51,691 nucleotides of DNA from positions 1 to 51,691 of the forward strand of contig CAKOTD010000006.1 of the NCBI GenBank assembly GCA_934120015.1, written 5' to 3'. The position numbers and the translations under genes are program-made. This stretch comes from an uncultured Bacilli bacterium. GTDB taxonomy: Bacteria; Bacillota_I; Bacilli_A; RF39; UBA660. The first letter of the stretch is position 1. Each line of letters starts with the position of its first letter. The notes under the pieces were generated by a model, which made no database searches, was not told where the DNA came from, and was given only the letters and a program-made list of their open reading frames with translations. This document shows, piece after piece, positions 1 to 8,156 of the stretch.

Positions 1-90
1 TGTTGCGAATAGATATTATAGATTATTCATATGTCTTTTTCAATGCAACTTTGTTGCACTTCAAATTTAAAATAACATAATAGAAAAAAA

Positions 91-119
91 TTGACAAAAA
101 AGAAATAAATTGTTATGAT
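91..119 (+). promoter_or_regulatory. sigma-A promoter of pheST
   Basis: TTGACA at 91-96 and TATGAT at 114-119 are separated by exactly 17 bases. Transcription would start near 126, just before the T-box leader. The bases before it (1-90) hold only a small hairpin (44-58, TGCAAC/GTTGCA) with no T-run and no gene that I can see. Confidence 0.85.
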
Positions 120-125
120 ATCTTT

Positions 126-340
126 GTTAAAGCAATGAAGAGAAGTAGTAATAAACTTTAATTATTTAAAGAGAGTTAACGATTGGTGTGAAGTTAATAA
201 TAATGGTTTGTGAATTCGTCTTGGAGCAATATAAAAGAAAATTTATATCGGTAATGCGTTATAGTTTTGAGATAATAGAAATATTATAAATTAAGGTGGT
301 ACCACGTAAATCACGTCCTTATGTAGGACGTTTTTTTTAT
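126..340 (+). promoter_or_regulatory. T-box riboswitch (tRNA-Phe sensing) with terminator
   Basis: The leader senses uncharged tRNA-Phe and lets transcription continue into pheS-pheT. The T-box core AAGGTGGTACCACG lies at 293-306; its TGGT can pair with the ACCA end of a tRNA with discriminator A. A terminator stem, ACGTCCT/AGGACGT (313-331), is followed by a run of eight T. The probable specifier codon is TTC at 215-217 (context GAATTCG), which matches the downstream Phe-tRNA synthetase genes. The specifier was assigned by position and context, not by folding. Confidence 0.92.
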
Positions 341-351
341 AGGAGGAAAAA

Positions 352-1398
352 ATGAAAGAGAAATTTGATTTAATACTAGAAAAGATTAAAAGTGAATTAA
401 AAGGGATTAATGATTTAAAAAAATTAAATGAGATAAGAACAATTTATATGAGTAAGAAGGGACCTATTTTTGAACTTACTAATTATATAAAAGAGCTATC
501 TGTTGATGATAAGAAGGAGTTTGGTTTATTATTTAATAATTTGAAAAATAGTGCTACTGAATTATTTGAAACTTTAAAGAAAAAGTTAGAGGAAAAGGAA
601 TTAAATGCTAAACTTGATAGGGAAAAAATAGATGTAAGTTTACCTGCTACTAAGATTATAGGTGGGTGTCCAAATATTTTGGAGGCACTTGTTGAAGATG
701 TAGAAGATTTAATGATTTCCATGGGGTATGATGTAGTTGATGGACCTGAAATAGAAGAAGATAAATATAATTTTGAAATGCTTAATATTCCAAAAGGACA
801 TCCAGCAAGAGATGCACAAGATACTTTTTATGTTGAAGGAGAAGAATTACTACTTAGAAGTCAAACTTCACCAGTTCAAGTTAGGACAATGCTTAAAAAT
901 AAGGGAGAAAAGCCAGTACGAATGATATGCCCTGGAAAAACTTATCGTAGAGATGATGATGATGCTACACATTCACATCAATTTACTCAAATAGAAGGGT
1001 TACTTGTTGATAAAAATATTAGTATGTCTGATTTAAAGGGTACTATTGATGTAATAGTAAAAAGATTATTTGGGGAAACTATTGAAACAAGATTTAGGCC
1101 AAGTTATTACCAATTTACTGAACCATCAGTTGAGGTTGATATTAGTTGCTTTAATTGTGGTCAAAAGGGATGTAATGTATGTAAGCAAACAGGATGGATT
1201 ACAGTTGCTGGGGCAGGAATGGTTCATCCAAATGTTTTGAAAATGGGAGGATATGATCCAAAAGTTTGGTCAGGATTTGCCTTTGGTTTTGGTGCTGAAA
1301 GAATGGCTATGCTTAAATATGGTATTAATGATTGCCGTGTTTTTTATAATAATGATTTAAGAGGAAATAAAAATTTTGATAGAAAGGATAGTGAATAG
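352..1398 (+). CDS. pheS: phenylalanyl-tRNA synthetase alpha subunit
   Basis: This is the catalytic alpha subunit of the alpha2-beta2 enzyme that charges tRNA-Phe in the cytoplasm. At 348 residues it has the usual length. The N-terminal ~90 residues are a charged coiled coil (tRNA-binding arm); the class II catalytic core follows, with the FRPSYYQFTEPS strand and motif 3 GFGAERMAMLKYG near the C-terminus. A CxxC-rich insert (CFNCGQKGCNVC) precedes GAGMVHPNVL, as in many Firmicutes. AGGAGG sits 7 bases before the ATG. It is first in a T-box-regulated operon, and pheT starts two bases after its stop. Confidence 0.97.
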   Translation: MKEKFDLILEKIKSELKGINDLKKLNEIRTIYMSKKGPIFELTNYIKELSVDDKKEFGLLFNNLKNSATELFETLKKKLEEKELNAKLDREKIDVSLPATKIIGGCPNILEALVEDVEDLMISMGYDVVDGPEIEEDKYNFEMLNIPKGHPARDAQDTFYVEGEELLLRSQTSPVQVRTMLKNKGEKPVRMICPGKTYRRDDDDATHSHQFTQIEGLLVDKNISMSDLKGTIDVIVKRLFGETIETRFRPSYYQFTEPSVEVDISCFNCGQKGCNVCKQTGWITVAGAGMVHPNVLKMGGYDPKVWSGFAFGFGAERMAMLKYGINDCRVFYNNDLRGNKNFDRKDSE

Positions 1399-1399
1399 G

Positions 1400-3772
1400 A
1401 TGATTAATTTAGACTGGGTTAAAGATTATATAGATATAAGTGATCAAGATTTAAGAGAGCTTGCTGTAAAAATTACTAAAGCAGGTATTAATATTGAGGC
1501 AGTAATTACAAATGATATTAAAAATCTTGTTATTGGTGAAGTAATTGAATGCATTAATCATCCAGATAGTGATCATTTACATGTTTGTAAAGTAGATGTT
1601 GGGAGTGAAATATATCAAATTGTTTGTGGTGCACCAAATGTTAGAGTTGGATTAAAGGTTATAGTGGCTCTACCTGGTGCAGTGTTACCTGGAAATTTTG
1701 AGATTAAGAAGAGTAAAATAAGAGGTATTGAATCTAGTGGAATGTTATGTGCATTATATGAACTTGGATTAGAGGAAAAAAATGAAGAAACATATTCTAA
1801 AGGTATTTGTGAACTTCCTTGTGATGCACATCTAGGTATTGATCCAATTAAATATTTAAAATTAGATAATACTTTATATGAACTCGATATTCATAAACAT
1901 CGTAATAATGATTGTTATTATCACATTGGATTTGCTTATGAAATTGCTTGTATCTTAAATAGGAAAGTGACTCTACCAGATGAATCATTTACTTCTATTA
2001 GTGATTCAGTAGACAATAAGCTTGTGTTAAATGTAAAGACAAATAAATGTCAATATTATTTAACTAAGTTAGTAACAGATGTTAAAATTGGAGAAAGCCC
2101 TGAATTTATAAAGAAAAGATTAAATTCTGTAGGAATTAGATCTATTAACAATGTAGTTGACATTTCCAATTATGTTATGCTTGAATATGGTCAGCCATTA
2201 CATTTCTTTGATAAAGATAAATTAGGTAATAGAATTGTAGTAAGGGATGCCAATGAAGATGAAAAAATTATAACTTTAGATGGTGAGGAAAGAATATTAA
2301 AACAATCTGATATTGTTATATCAAATGACAAAGGTGCTATTTGTATAGCAGGAGTTATGGGTGGTAAAAATACTGAAGTTGATGAATTTACAAAATCAAT
2401 ATTAATTGAGAGTGCTATTTTTGATGCTGTTAGTATAAGAAATACGGCTAGTAGGCTTAATTTAAAGAGTGAAGCTTCTATAAGATTTGGAAAAGGATTG
2501 AATTATGAATATACTTCTAAGGCTATGAATAGGGCTTGCCATTTGTTAGAAAAATATGCTGGTGCTAAAATATATAGTGGTGAAGTTTTATATGATAATG
2601 TGGTAAAGGAAGAAAAAATAGTTGAATTTACAAATGATGATATTAATAAACTCCTTGGTATAGTAATTACTACTGATGATGTAAAAACTGAACTAAGTCG
2701 TTTAGATTTCCCATTTGTTGAAAATGGAGGAAAATTTAAAGTTACAATTCCTAGAAGAAGACTTGATATTGATCCAAATATTAATGATATAGCAGAAGAA
2801 ATTGGTAGGTTATATGGATATCATAATCTTGTATCAACACTCCCTAAAGTAAGTATTAGAAAAGGTGGATATGTAGGGGATGTTAAGTATAGAAAAATAA
2901 TTTCTAAAAGACTTAGAAGTTTAGGTTTAAATGAAACTAAAACATATACACTAACATCTAAAGAAATGGCTAATTTGTTTGATTATGAAAATAAAGAAAA
3001 AGTTGTATTACCAAATCCTATGAGTGTTGATAAAAGTGTTATAAGAACAACTATACTTCCATCATTACTTAATGTTTATGATTATAATAAGGCAAGAAAA
3101 ATAACAGATATACTGCTTTATGAAATAGGTAAAACTTATGATAAAAATTATAATGAAGATATTAAAATTGGTATTTTAATAAGTGGTAATTATATTATAA
3201 ATAGATGGCAAAATACTGGTATTAAATGTGATTTCTATGTATTAAAGGGAATTGTTGAAAATATTCTCAATTACTTAGGTTTTAATAACAGATATTCATT
3301 TGAGGCTGCAGAAATTAATAGTTTTCATCCTGGAATAGGTGCTAAGATAATTCTTGATAGGGAACAAGTTGGGGTTATAGGAAGAGTTCATCCATCTGTA
3401 AATAAGGATGATATATATTTAGCAGAACTTTCAATGACTAAGTTAATGAAAGTTGTAAAACCAATTAAATATAAAGAACCTACTAAATATCCAGAGGTAA
3501 AGAAGGATCTTGCATTTATAGTTGATATGGATGTTACTTGTGATAGTTTAGAGAAAACAATAAAAAAAGCAGGTGGAAGATTGCTTACTAATATTGATGT
3601 ATTTGATATTTATACAGGAGATAATCTAGGTAATAATAAGAAATCAATTGCTTTCTCTGTAACATTTAGTGATTCAAGTAAAACACTTAATGAGGATGAA
3701 ATTAATAATATATTTAATAATATCATTAAGGAAGTTGAAAATAAAAATAACGCTATTTTAAGAGATAAATAA
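1400..3772 (+). CDS. pheT: phenylalanyl-tRNA synthetase beta subunit
   Basis: The beta subunit carries the editing site and tRNA-binding domains. The ATG at 1400, preceded by GAAAGG inside pheS, gives 790 residues starting MINLDWVKDY; an earlier in-frame start at 1376 would overlap pheS and is less likely. Domains in order are an EMAP/OB-like tRNA-binding domain (~40-150), B3/4 editing domain (~210-370, with NNVVDISNYVMLEYGQPLHFFD), B5 (~400-470), and a C-terminal ferredoxin-like anticodon-binding domain (~700-790, KYPEVKKDLAF). One oddity is that the usual TPNRxDxLS-like stretch after the OB domain reads HKHRNNDCYYHIG here. Confidence 0.96.
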   Translation: MINLDWVKDYIDISDQDLRELAVKITKAGINIEAVITNDIKNLVIGEVIECINHPDSDHLHVCKVDVGSEIYQIVCGAPNVRVGLKVIVALPGAVLPGNFEIKKSKIRGIESSGMLCALYELGLEEKNEETYSKGICELPCDAHLGIDPIKYLKLDNTLYELDIHKHRNNDCYYHIGFAYEIACILNRKVTLPDESFTSISDSVDNKLVLNVKTNKCQYYLTKLVTDVKIGESPEFIKKRLNSVGIRSINNVVDISNYVMLEYGQPLHFFDKDKLGNRIVVRDANEDEKIITLDGEERILKQSDIVISNDKGAICIAGVMGGKNTEVDEFTKSILIESAIFDAVSIRNTASRLNLKSEASIRFGKGLNYEYTSKAMNRACHLLEKYAGAKIYSGEVLYDNVVKEEKIVEFTNDDINKLLGIVITTDDVKTELSRLDFPFVENGGKFKVTIPRRRLDIDPNINDIAEEIGRLYGYHNLVSTLPKVSIRKGGYVGDVKYRKIISKRLRSLGLNETKTYTLTSKEMANLFDYENKEKVVLPNPMSVDKSVIRTTILPSLLNVYDYNKARKITDILLYEIGKTYDKNYNEDIKIGILISGNYIINRWQNTGIKCDFYVLKGIVENILNYLGFNNRYSFEAAEINSFHPGIGAKIILDREQVGVIGRVHPSVNKDDIYLAELSMTKLMKVVKPIKYKEPTKYPEVKKDLAFIVDMDVTCDSLEKTIKKAGGRLLTNIDVFDIYTGDNLGNNKKSIAFSVTFSDSSKTLNEDEINNIFNNIIKEVENKNNAILRDK

Positions 3773-3856
3773 AGAGTTTATAAGTATGAGTTGTATGTTA
3801 AAATATAATTTATACTTATATATATGTTTAAAAAAATATAAATTGGGAGATTAAAT

Positions 3857-4074
3857 ATGAATGTTAATGAGTGGTTTATAGAAGGGTATAATTTACCTAA
3901 ACCATTATCAAATAAATTATTTCTCAGATTATAGATAATTTACCTGAACGAAGTAGAAAAATAATTAGGCTATATTTTGGATTTGATAATGATAAAATAT
4001 ATAGTCAAGATGAGATTGCTACATCAGGAGTTTCAAGATTAATTAAAAGAATATTGAAACAAATAAAGGTATAG
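3857..4074 (+). pseudogene. relic of a sporulation-type sigma factor (region 4 plus N-terminal scrap)
   Basis: The region from 3773 to 4171 has no intact gene. A 25-codon frame at 3857-3934 (MNVNEWFIEG..PLSNK) resembles the start of a sigma-70 protein. In another frame, 3931-4074 encodes DNLPERSRKIIRLYFGF..YSQDEIA..SGVSRLIKRIL, a sigma region 4.2 signature with the middle of its helix-turn-helix deleted. All of regions 2 and 3 are missing. A frameshift plus two deletions are needed to explain it. The family call rests on the LPERxRxIIRLxxGF and VSRLIKR motifs. Confidence 0.6.
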
Positions 4075-4133
4075 CTTGATGAGTGGAATGTTAAATATGA
4101 AGAAAAAAAAGAGGACTCTAATATAATAGTGAT

Positions 4134-4168
4134 AAAAAAGAACAGGAATTTAAAATCTTGTTCTTTTA
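4134..4168 (-). terminator. intrinsic terminator of pyk
   Basis: An inverted repeat (AAAAGAACA / TGTTCTTTT with short mismatches) lies directly after the pyk stop. On the minus strand it ends in a T-rich tract. Confidence 0.75.
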
Positions 4169-4171
4169 ATT

Positions 4172-5578
4172 TTATATTTCAGTAATTTTTAAGAAGTTAG
4201 TTGTATGTTCATCAGAACGAGGGAATCCTCCAGTAACAATTACAATATCCTTTTCATTTAAGTCTAATTTTTCTTTAGCAATTTTAACAGCGTTATTTAT
4301 TACTTCATCAGATGTTTCATAAATTGGTAATACAGCAGGAATAACTGCGTAATTTAAAGCAAGTCTTCTTCCTGTTTTTTCATCTGGGCAAGCTGCCAAA
4401 ATTAAACTTTTTGGTTTAAGATTACTAATTATTCTAGCTGTTGAACCACTTATTGTAGCCGCAATTATTGCTTTAACATCTAAAAGGTTAGCACTTTCTA
4501 CAACACTATGAGCAATTGTAGTTGTAATATCTTGATCATAACTTTCTTCAAATTTAATTGTATAATCATAATATTTTTCAGTACATTCACAAATGTTAGC
4601 CATAGCTCTTACTGTTTCGATAGGATGTTTACCTATAGTAGTTTCACCACTTAACATAACTGCATCAGTACCATCTAATACAGCATTTGCAATATCACTA
4701 GTTTCAGCTCTTTTTGGACGAACATTTTCCATCATTGTTTCAAGCATTTCAGTTGCCACAATACATATTTTACCCATTTTACGACAAGTTTTAATCATTT
4801 TCTTTTGAACAATTGGTAGCATTTCACTAGGCATTTCAGTTCCTAAATCCCCTCTAGCAACCATAGCACCAGCAGAAACTTCAAGGATTTTTTCTAAGTT
4901 TTTAAGGCCTAATTCACTTTCAATTTTACATATGATTTGTAAATCTTCTCTTCCTTGTTCTTTTAGAATTTGCTTAACTTCAAGTACATCTTCTGGACAG
5001 CTAACAAATGATATAGCTAAGAATTCACCACCATGTTTACATGAGTAAATAATGTCCTCTCTATCTACATCACTTATATAAGGAATATCTAGTTTTTTAC
5101 CAGGAACACTTAGACTCTTACGGTTACCTAGTTTACCCCCATTAATTATTCTACAAGTTACACCATCATCTTCTGTAGAAATAACTTCAATTTTCATTTT
5201 AGCATTTTCAAGTAAAATGAAATCACCAGAAACTAAATTGTCAAGAACTTGTGGATGGTTAACAGTAATTCTTTCTTCATTTCCAACAACATTTTCTTTA
5301 ACAATACGTATTGTATTTCCCTCAACTAAATTGATAGATTCTCCTTCAAGAACTCCACTTCTGAATTCAGGACCTTTAGTATCCCATAAAATAGCAATAT
5401 TTTTTCCTGTTCTTCTGCGAACTTCACGAACGGAATCTTGAGCCATTTGTCTTTCTTCCATAGTAGCATGTGAGAAATTAATTCTTGCAACATTCATTCC
5501 CGCTAAAACCATTTGCTCCATGACATCAGGAGTGTTACTAGCTGGACCTATGCTACAAACAATCTTTGTTTTTTTCAT
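4172..5578 (-). CDS. pyk: pyruvate kinase
   Basis: It converts phosphoenolpyruvate and ADP to pyruvate and ATP, the last step of glycolysis. It has 468 residues, with the N-terminal KTKIVCSIGPAS and NVARINFSHA blocks, the catalytic ICKIESELGL lysine region, MVARGDLG, and DAVMLSGETTIGKHP. It lacks the extra C-terminal PEP-utiliser-like domain found in Bacillus-type enzymes, so it has the short (E. coli-like) form. AGGAGGT precedes the ATG at 5578. It is a single-gene unit with its own promoter and terminator. Confidence 0.97.
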   Translation of the reverse strand: MKKTKIVCSIGPASNTPDVMEQMVLAGMNVARINFSHATMEERQMAQDSVREVRRRTGKNIAILWDTKGPEFRSGVLEGESINLVEGNTIRIVKENVVGNEERITVNHPQVLDNLVSGDFILLENAKMKIEVISTEDDGVTCRIINGGKLGNRKSLSVPGKKLDIPYISDVDREDIIYSCKHGGEFLAISFVSCPEDVLEVKQILKEQGREDLQIICKIESELGLKNLEKILEVSAGAMVARGDLGTEMPSEMLPIVQKKMIKTCRKMGKICIVATEMLETMMENVRPKRAETSDIANAVLDGTDAVMLSGETTIGKHPIETVRAMANICECTEKYYDYTIKFEESYDQDITTTIAHSVVESANLLDVKAIIAATISGSTARIISNLKPKSLILAACPDEKTGRRLALNYAVIPAVLPIYETSDEVINNAVKIAKEKLDLNEKDIVIVTGGFPRSDEHTTNFLKITEI

Positions 5579-5613
5579 AAATACCTCCTATAAATAAATT
5601 ACACGCATGGTAA

Positions 5614-5642
5614 ATTGTATCACAAAACACTATAAAAATCAA
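5614..5642 (-). promoter_or_regulatory. sigma-A promoter of pyk
   Basis: On the minus strand TTGATT (5642-5637) and TACAAT (5619-5614) are 17 bases apart, about 35 bases before the pyk start codon. Confidence 0.7.
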
Positions 5643-5743
5643 TGGTTTACCCTAATTATCATATTAAAATTTCATAAAAATTACACAAATATATCACCAT
5701 TTATTCTAATAAAAAAAATACAATGTATTGTGAAGGAGGAAAT

Positions 5744-6445
5744 ATGATACAAACAGTATTCAAAAGGATAGAGAAGAAATATCTTATTGATAAAGATAAA
5801 TATTTACTACTCTTGAAAAAATGTGGTGATAACTTATTAAAGGATGAATTTGGATTACATACGGTAAGTAATATATATTATGATACTGATAATTATGAAT
5901 TGATAAGGAAATCAATTGAAAAACCATTATATAAAGAAAAAATAAGATTAAGAAGTTATGATATACCTTCAGATGATACAATGGTATATATTGAGTTAAA
6001 GAAAAAATATGAGGGGGTTGTTCATAAAAGAAGAGTAACATTGCCATTAAAGGAAGCAAAAGAATATTTAGAAAATAGAAAGATTAATAATAATGATCAA
6101 ATAAGTAATGAGATTAATTATTGCTTAGAGCATTATTTGTTAAAACCTAAGTTATATCTTGCTTATGATAGAATTGCTTATTATGGAAAAGATGGTGAGG
6201 ATTTGAGAGTTACTTTTGATACTAATATAAGAAGTAGAACAGATGATTTGGACTTAACCTTAGGAGATGCAGGAAAATTATTATTAAAGAAGGATCAGTA
6301 TTTAATGGAAGTAAAATCATCACAAGGACTACCATTATGGTTCATTAAAATATTGGATGAATTAAAAATATATCCAGTTTCATTTTCAAAGTATGGTAGC
6401 ATTTATCAAAAAATGCTTATGGAGGGAGAGATAGTTTATGTTTGA
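5744..6445 (+). CDS. VTC-domain (polyphosphate polymerase-like) protein
   Basis: A CYTH/triphosphate-tunnel fold protein of the VTC type, 233 residues from the ATG at 5744 (GAAGGAGG seven bases upstream). Visible family features are ERIEKKYLI-like FKRIEKKYLID at the N-terminus, IYYDTDNYEL, the basic strand KEKIRLRSY, YIELKKKYEGVVHKRR, LAYDRIAYY, and the acidic/basic strand LMEVKSSQGLPLWF. Family members bind or make polyphosphate. The next gene (DUF4956 membrane protein) overlaps by 8 bases; this pair is common in Firmicutes, often beside a CotH kinase, which is missing here. The enzymatic activity is inferred. Confidence 0.85.
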   Translation: MIQTVFKRIEKKYLIDKDKYLLLLKKCGDNLLKDEFGLHTVSNIYYDTDNYELIRKSIEKPLYKEKIRLRSYDIPSDDTMVYIELKKKYEGVVHKRRVTLPLKEAKEYLENRKINNNDQISNEINYCLEHYLLKPKLYLAYDRIAYYGKDGEDLRVTFDTNIRSRTDDLDLTLGDAGKLLLKKDQYLMEVKSSQGLPLWFIKILDELKIYPVSFSKYGSIYQKMLMEGEIVYV

Positions 6446-7109
6446 AAGTGTTTTAGATAGTACAAATACATTATCATTTGAAGGAGTTTTATTTTGCTCC
6501 ATAGTATCAGTAATATTAGGATTAATTATCAGTATAGTACACATGTTCACGAGCAAATATTCAAAAAATTTTGTTGTTACACTTGCCGTTTTACCGTTTT
6601 TAGTTAGTACTGTTATAATGATGGTTAATGGCAATTTAGGAACTTCAGTTGCTGTACTTGGTGCATTTAGTTTAATTAGATTTAGGAGTATACCAGGTAA
6701 TTCTAAAGAAATATGTGCAGTCTTTTTAGCAATGGCAGTAGGACTTGCAACAGGTATGGGACAACTTTTATTTGCTAGCTTTTTAACATTATTTATTTGT
6801 GCTATAATAATTTTATTAGGTAAAACTAATTTTGGAATAAGAAAAGTTAGTCAAAAAAAGCTTAAAATAGTTGTACCAGAAGATTTAGAATTTAATAATA
6901 TGTTTGATGATTTATTTAGTAAATATACAAAGGTGAATATTTTAGAAAAGATTAAGACAACTAATTTAGGAAGTTTATATGAACTAACATATAAAGTAGA
7001 ATTATATGATAGTAATAAAGCAAAGGAATTTATTGATGATTTAAGATGTAGAAATGGTAATTTAAATATTATTTTATCAGATGTGGATGATAACAATAAT
7101 GATTTGTAA
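6438..7109 (+). CDS. DUF4956 membrane protein
   Basis: This 223-residue protein has four hydrophobic segments in the first ~135 residues, including the family block GAFSLIRFRSIPGNSKEI, then a soluble C-terminal domain (~140-223). DUF4956 proteins are found beside VTC-domain proteins and are thought to act with them at the membrane; the function is not established. Translation starts inside the end of the VTC gene (8-base overlap), with GGAGGG upstream, so the two are translationally coupled. Confidence 0.85.
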   Translation: MFESVLDSTNTLSFEGVLFCSIVSVILGLIISIVHMFTSKYSKNFVVTLAVLPFLVSTVIMMVNGNLGTSVAVLGAFSLIRFRSIPGNSKEICAVFLAMAVGLATGMGQLLFASFLTLFICAIIILLGKTNFGIRKVSQKKLKIVVPEDLEFNNMFDDLFSKYTKVNILEKIKTTNLGSLYELTYKVELYDSNKAKEFIDDLRCRNGNLNIILSDVDDNNNDL

Positions 7110-7124
7110 ATAGTAATTTTTTCC

Positions 7125-7152
7125 TTGACAAATATGTAATATATGATATGAT
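7125..7152 (+). promoter_or_regulatory. sigma-A promoter of the 7181 gene
   Basis: TTGACA at 7125-7130 and TATGAT at 7147-7152, with a 16-base spacer. It lies 28 bases before the ATG at 7181. Confidence 0.75.
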
Positions 7153-7180
7153 ATTTGCTACTGGAAGGTGAAATTAATTT

Positions 7181-8041
7181 ATGGATAAAATGAAGATAAT
7201 TAAAAAACTAGGATTCAATATGGATATTATAAGTGATAGTAAATTGAGAAATGAATTTGTTTCATTTTGTGAATTATTACTTGATGATTATTATATCGAT
7301 GATGTGATAAATGATAGAGAAGTTTATACTAAAGTTGCTATGGGTGGTGGTAAGGATAATACTATAATTAATTCCAATATAAAGTGTAATTATGCTAGAG
7401 GTTTTGATGATAACAATAACTCTTATGATTTTATGGTATATAAAGATGAAAAAAATAGCACCATTGAATTAATATGTCAACCATCTATTCAAAAGGGATT
7501 TAATTCGGATGATTTTGGTCACAGTTTTTCAATTAAGTATTCAGTGAATAATCAGACTATGGAAATAAGTAAATTATCTAAGAATGCGCTTTTACGTGAA
7601 GATAGACATTTATATGTTCGAGATGATTCCACAAATGATTTAGTGTTAATTTCTGAGGAAAGATTATATGATCATAAAAGTGTACTTGAATTAGAAAATA
7701 AGATTTTGTCAAATAAGACTATTAAACATCCATATAAGAAACTTTATAAAAATGGAAAATATTTATATAGTGATGAGGCCTATTTAATAGTAAATCGTGT
7801 TAGTGTAACTAAAATGACACAGGGTGTATATAAGTTGTTTGTAAATAATGTTGATACTAATTTAGTTACTTGTCCTGGAACCATTTTGTATGGTGAAGAG
7901 GGAATATGTCCGATAGCATTAACTTCTGCAAATGGTTATTTAGACAGATTTGAAACACTTATTGATAAACAAAGTCGTCAGTTGAATGAGTACTATAGTG
8001 CACAAAATATTCAAGAAAAAGTAAATTATCTTGCAAGATAA
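7181..8041 (+). CDS. uncharacterised 286-residue soluble protein
   Basis: I do not recognise this family. The protein has no signal peptide or membrane segment. It is rich in Asp, Asn, Lys and Ser. It has a helical N-terminus (~1-40), a central beta-rich part with GGGKDNTIINSN and a CQPSIQKGF stretch, a basic middle (KHPYKKLYKNGKYLY), and a segment with two Cys (TCPGTILYGEEGICP). GGAAGGTG lies 10 bases before the ATG. It has its own promoter, and a perfect palindromic terminator overlaps its stop, so it is monocistronic between the VTC pair and a surface-type protein. Confidence 0.75.
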   Translation: MDKMKIIKKLGFNMDIISDSKLRNEFVSFCELLLDDYYIDDVINDREVYTKVAMGGGKDNTIINSNIKCNYARGFDDNNNSYDFMVYKDEKNSTIELICQPSIQKGFNSDDFGHSFSIKYSVNNQTMEISKLSKNALLREDRHLYVRDDSTNDLVLISEERLYDHKSVLELENKILSNKTIKHPYKKLYKNGKYLYSDEAYLIVNRVSVTKMTQGVYKLFVNNVDTNLVTCPGTILYGEEGICPIALTSANGYLDRFETLIDKQSRQLNEYYSAQNIQEKVNYLAR

Positions 8042-8054
8042 TTTGCTTTTTTTT
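8023..8054 (+). terminator. palindromic terminator overlapping a stop codon
   Basis: A perfect 22-base palindrome (8023-8044, AAATTATCTTG/CAAGATAATTT) contains the stop codon at 8039-8041 and is followed by a run of T. Confidence 0.8.
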
Positions 8055-8156
8055 TGCTAGGAAAGATTTAAATAAAACAACTTATAATTGGTCTATATAG
8101 AAATATAAATGTAATTATTAAAATTTTAATACATATTATCTATTAAGGGGTATTTT

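Noticed and set aside
483..722. Open frame antisense to pheS, and similar antisense frames over pyk, PBP and DUF308 genes
   Set aside because: They lack ribosome sites and mirror conserved genes on the other strand.
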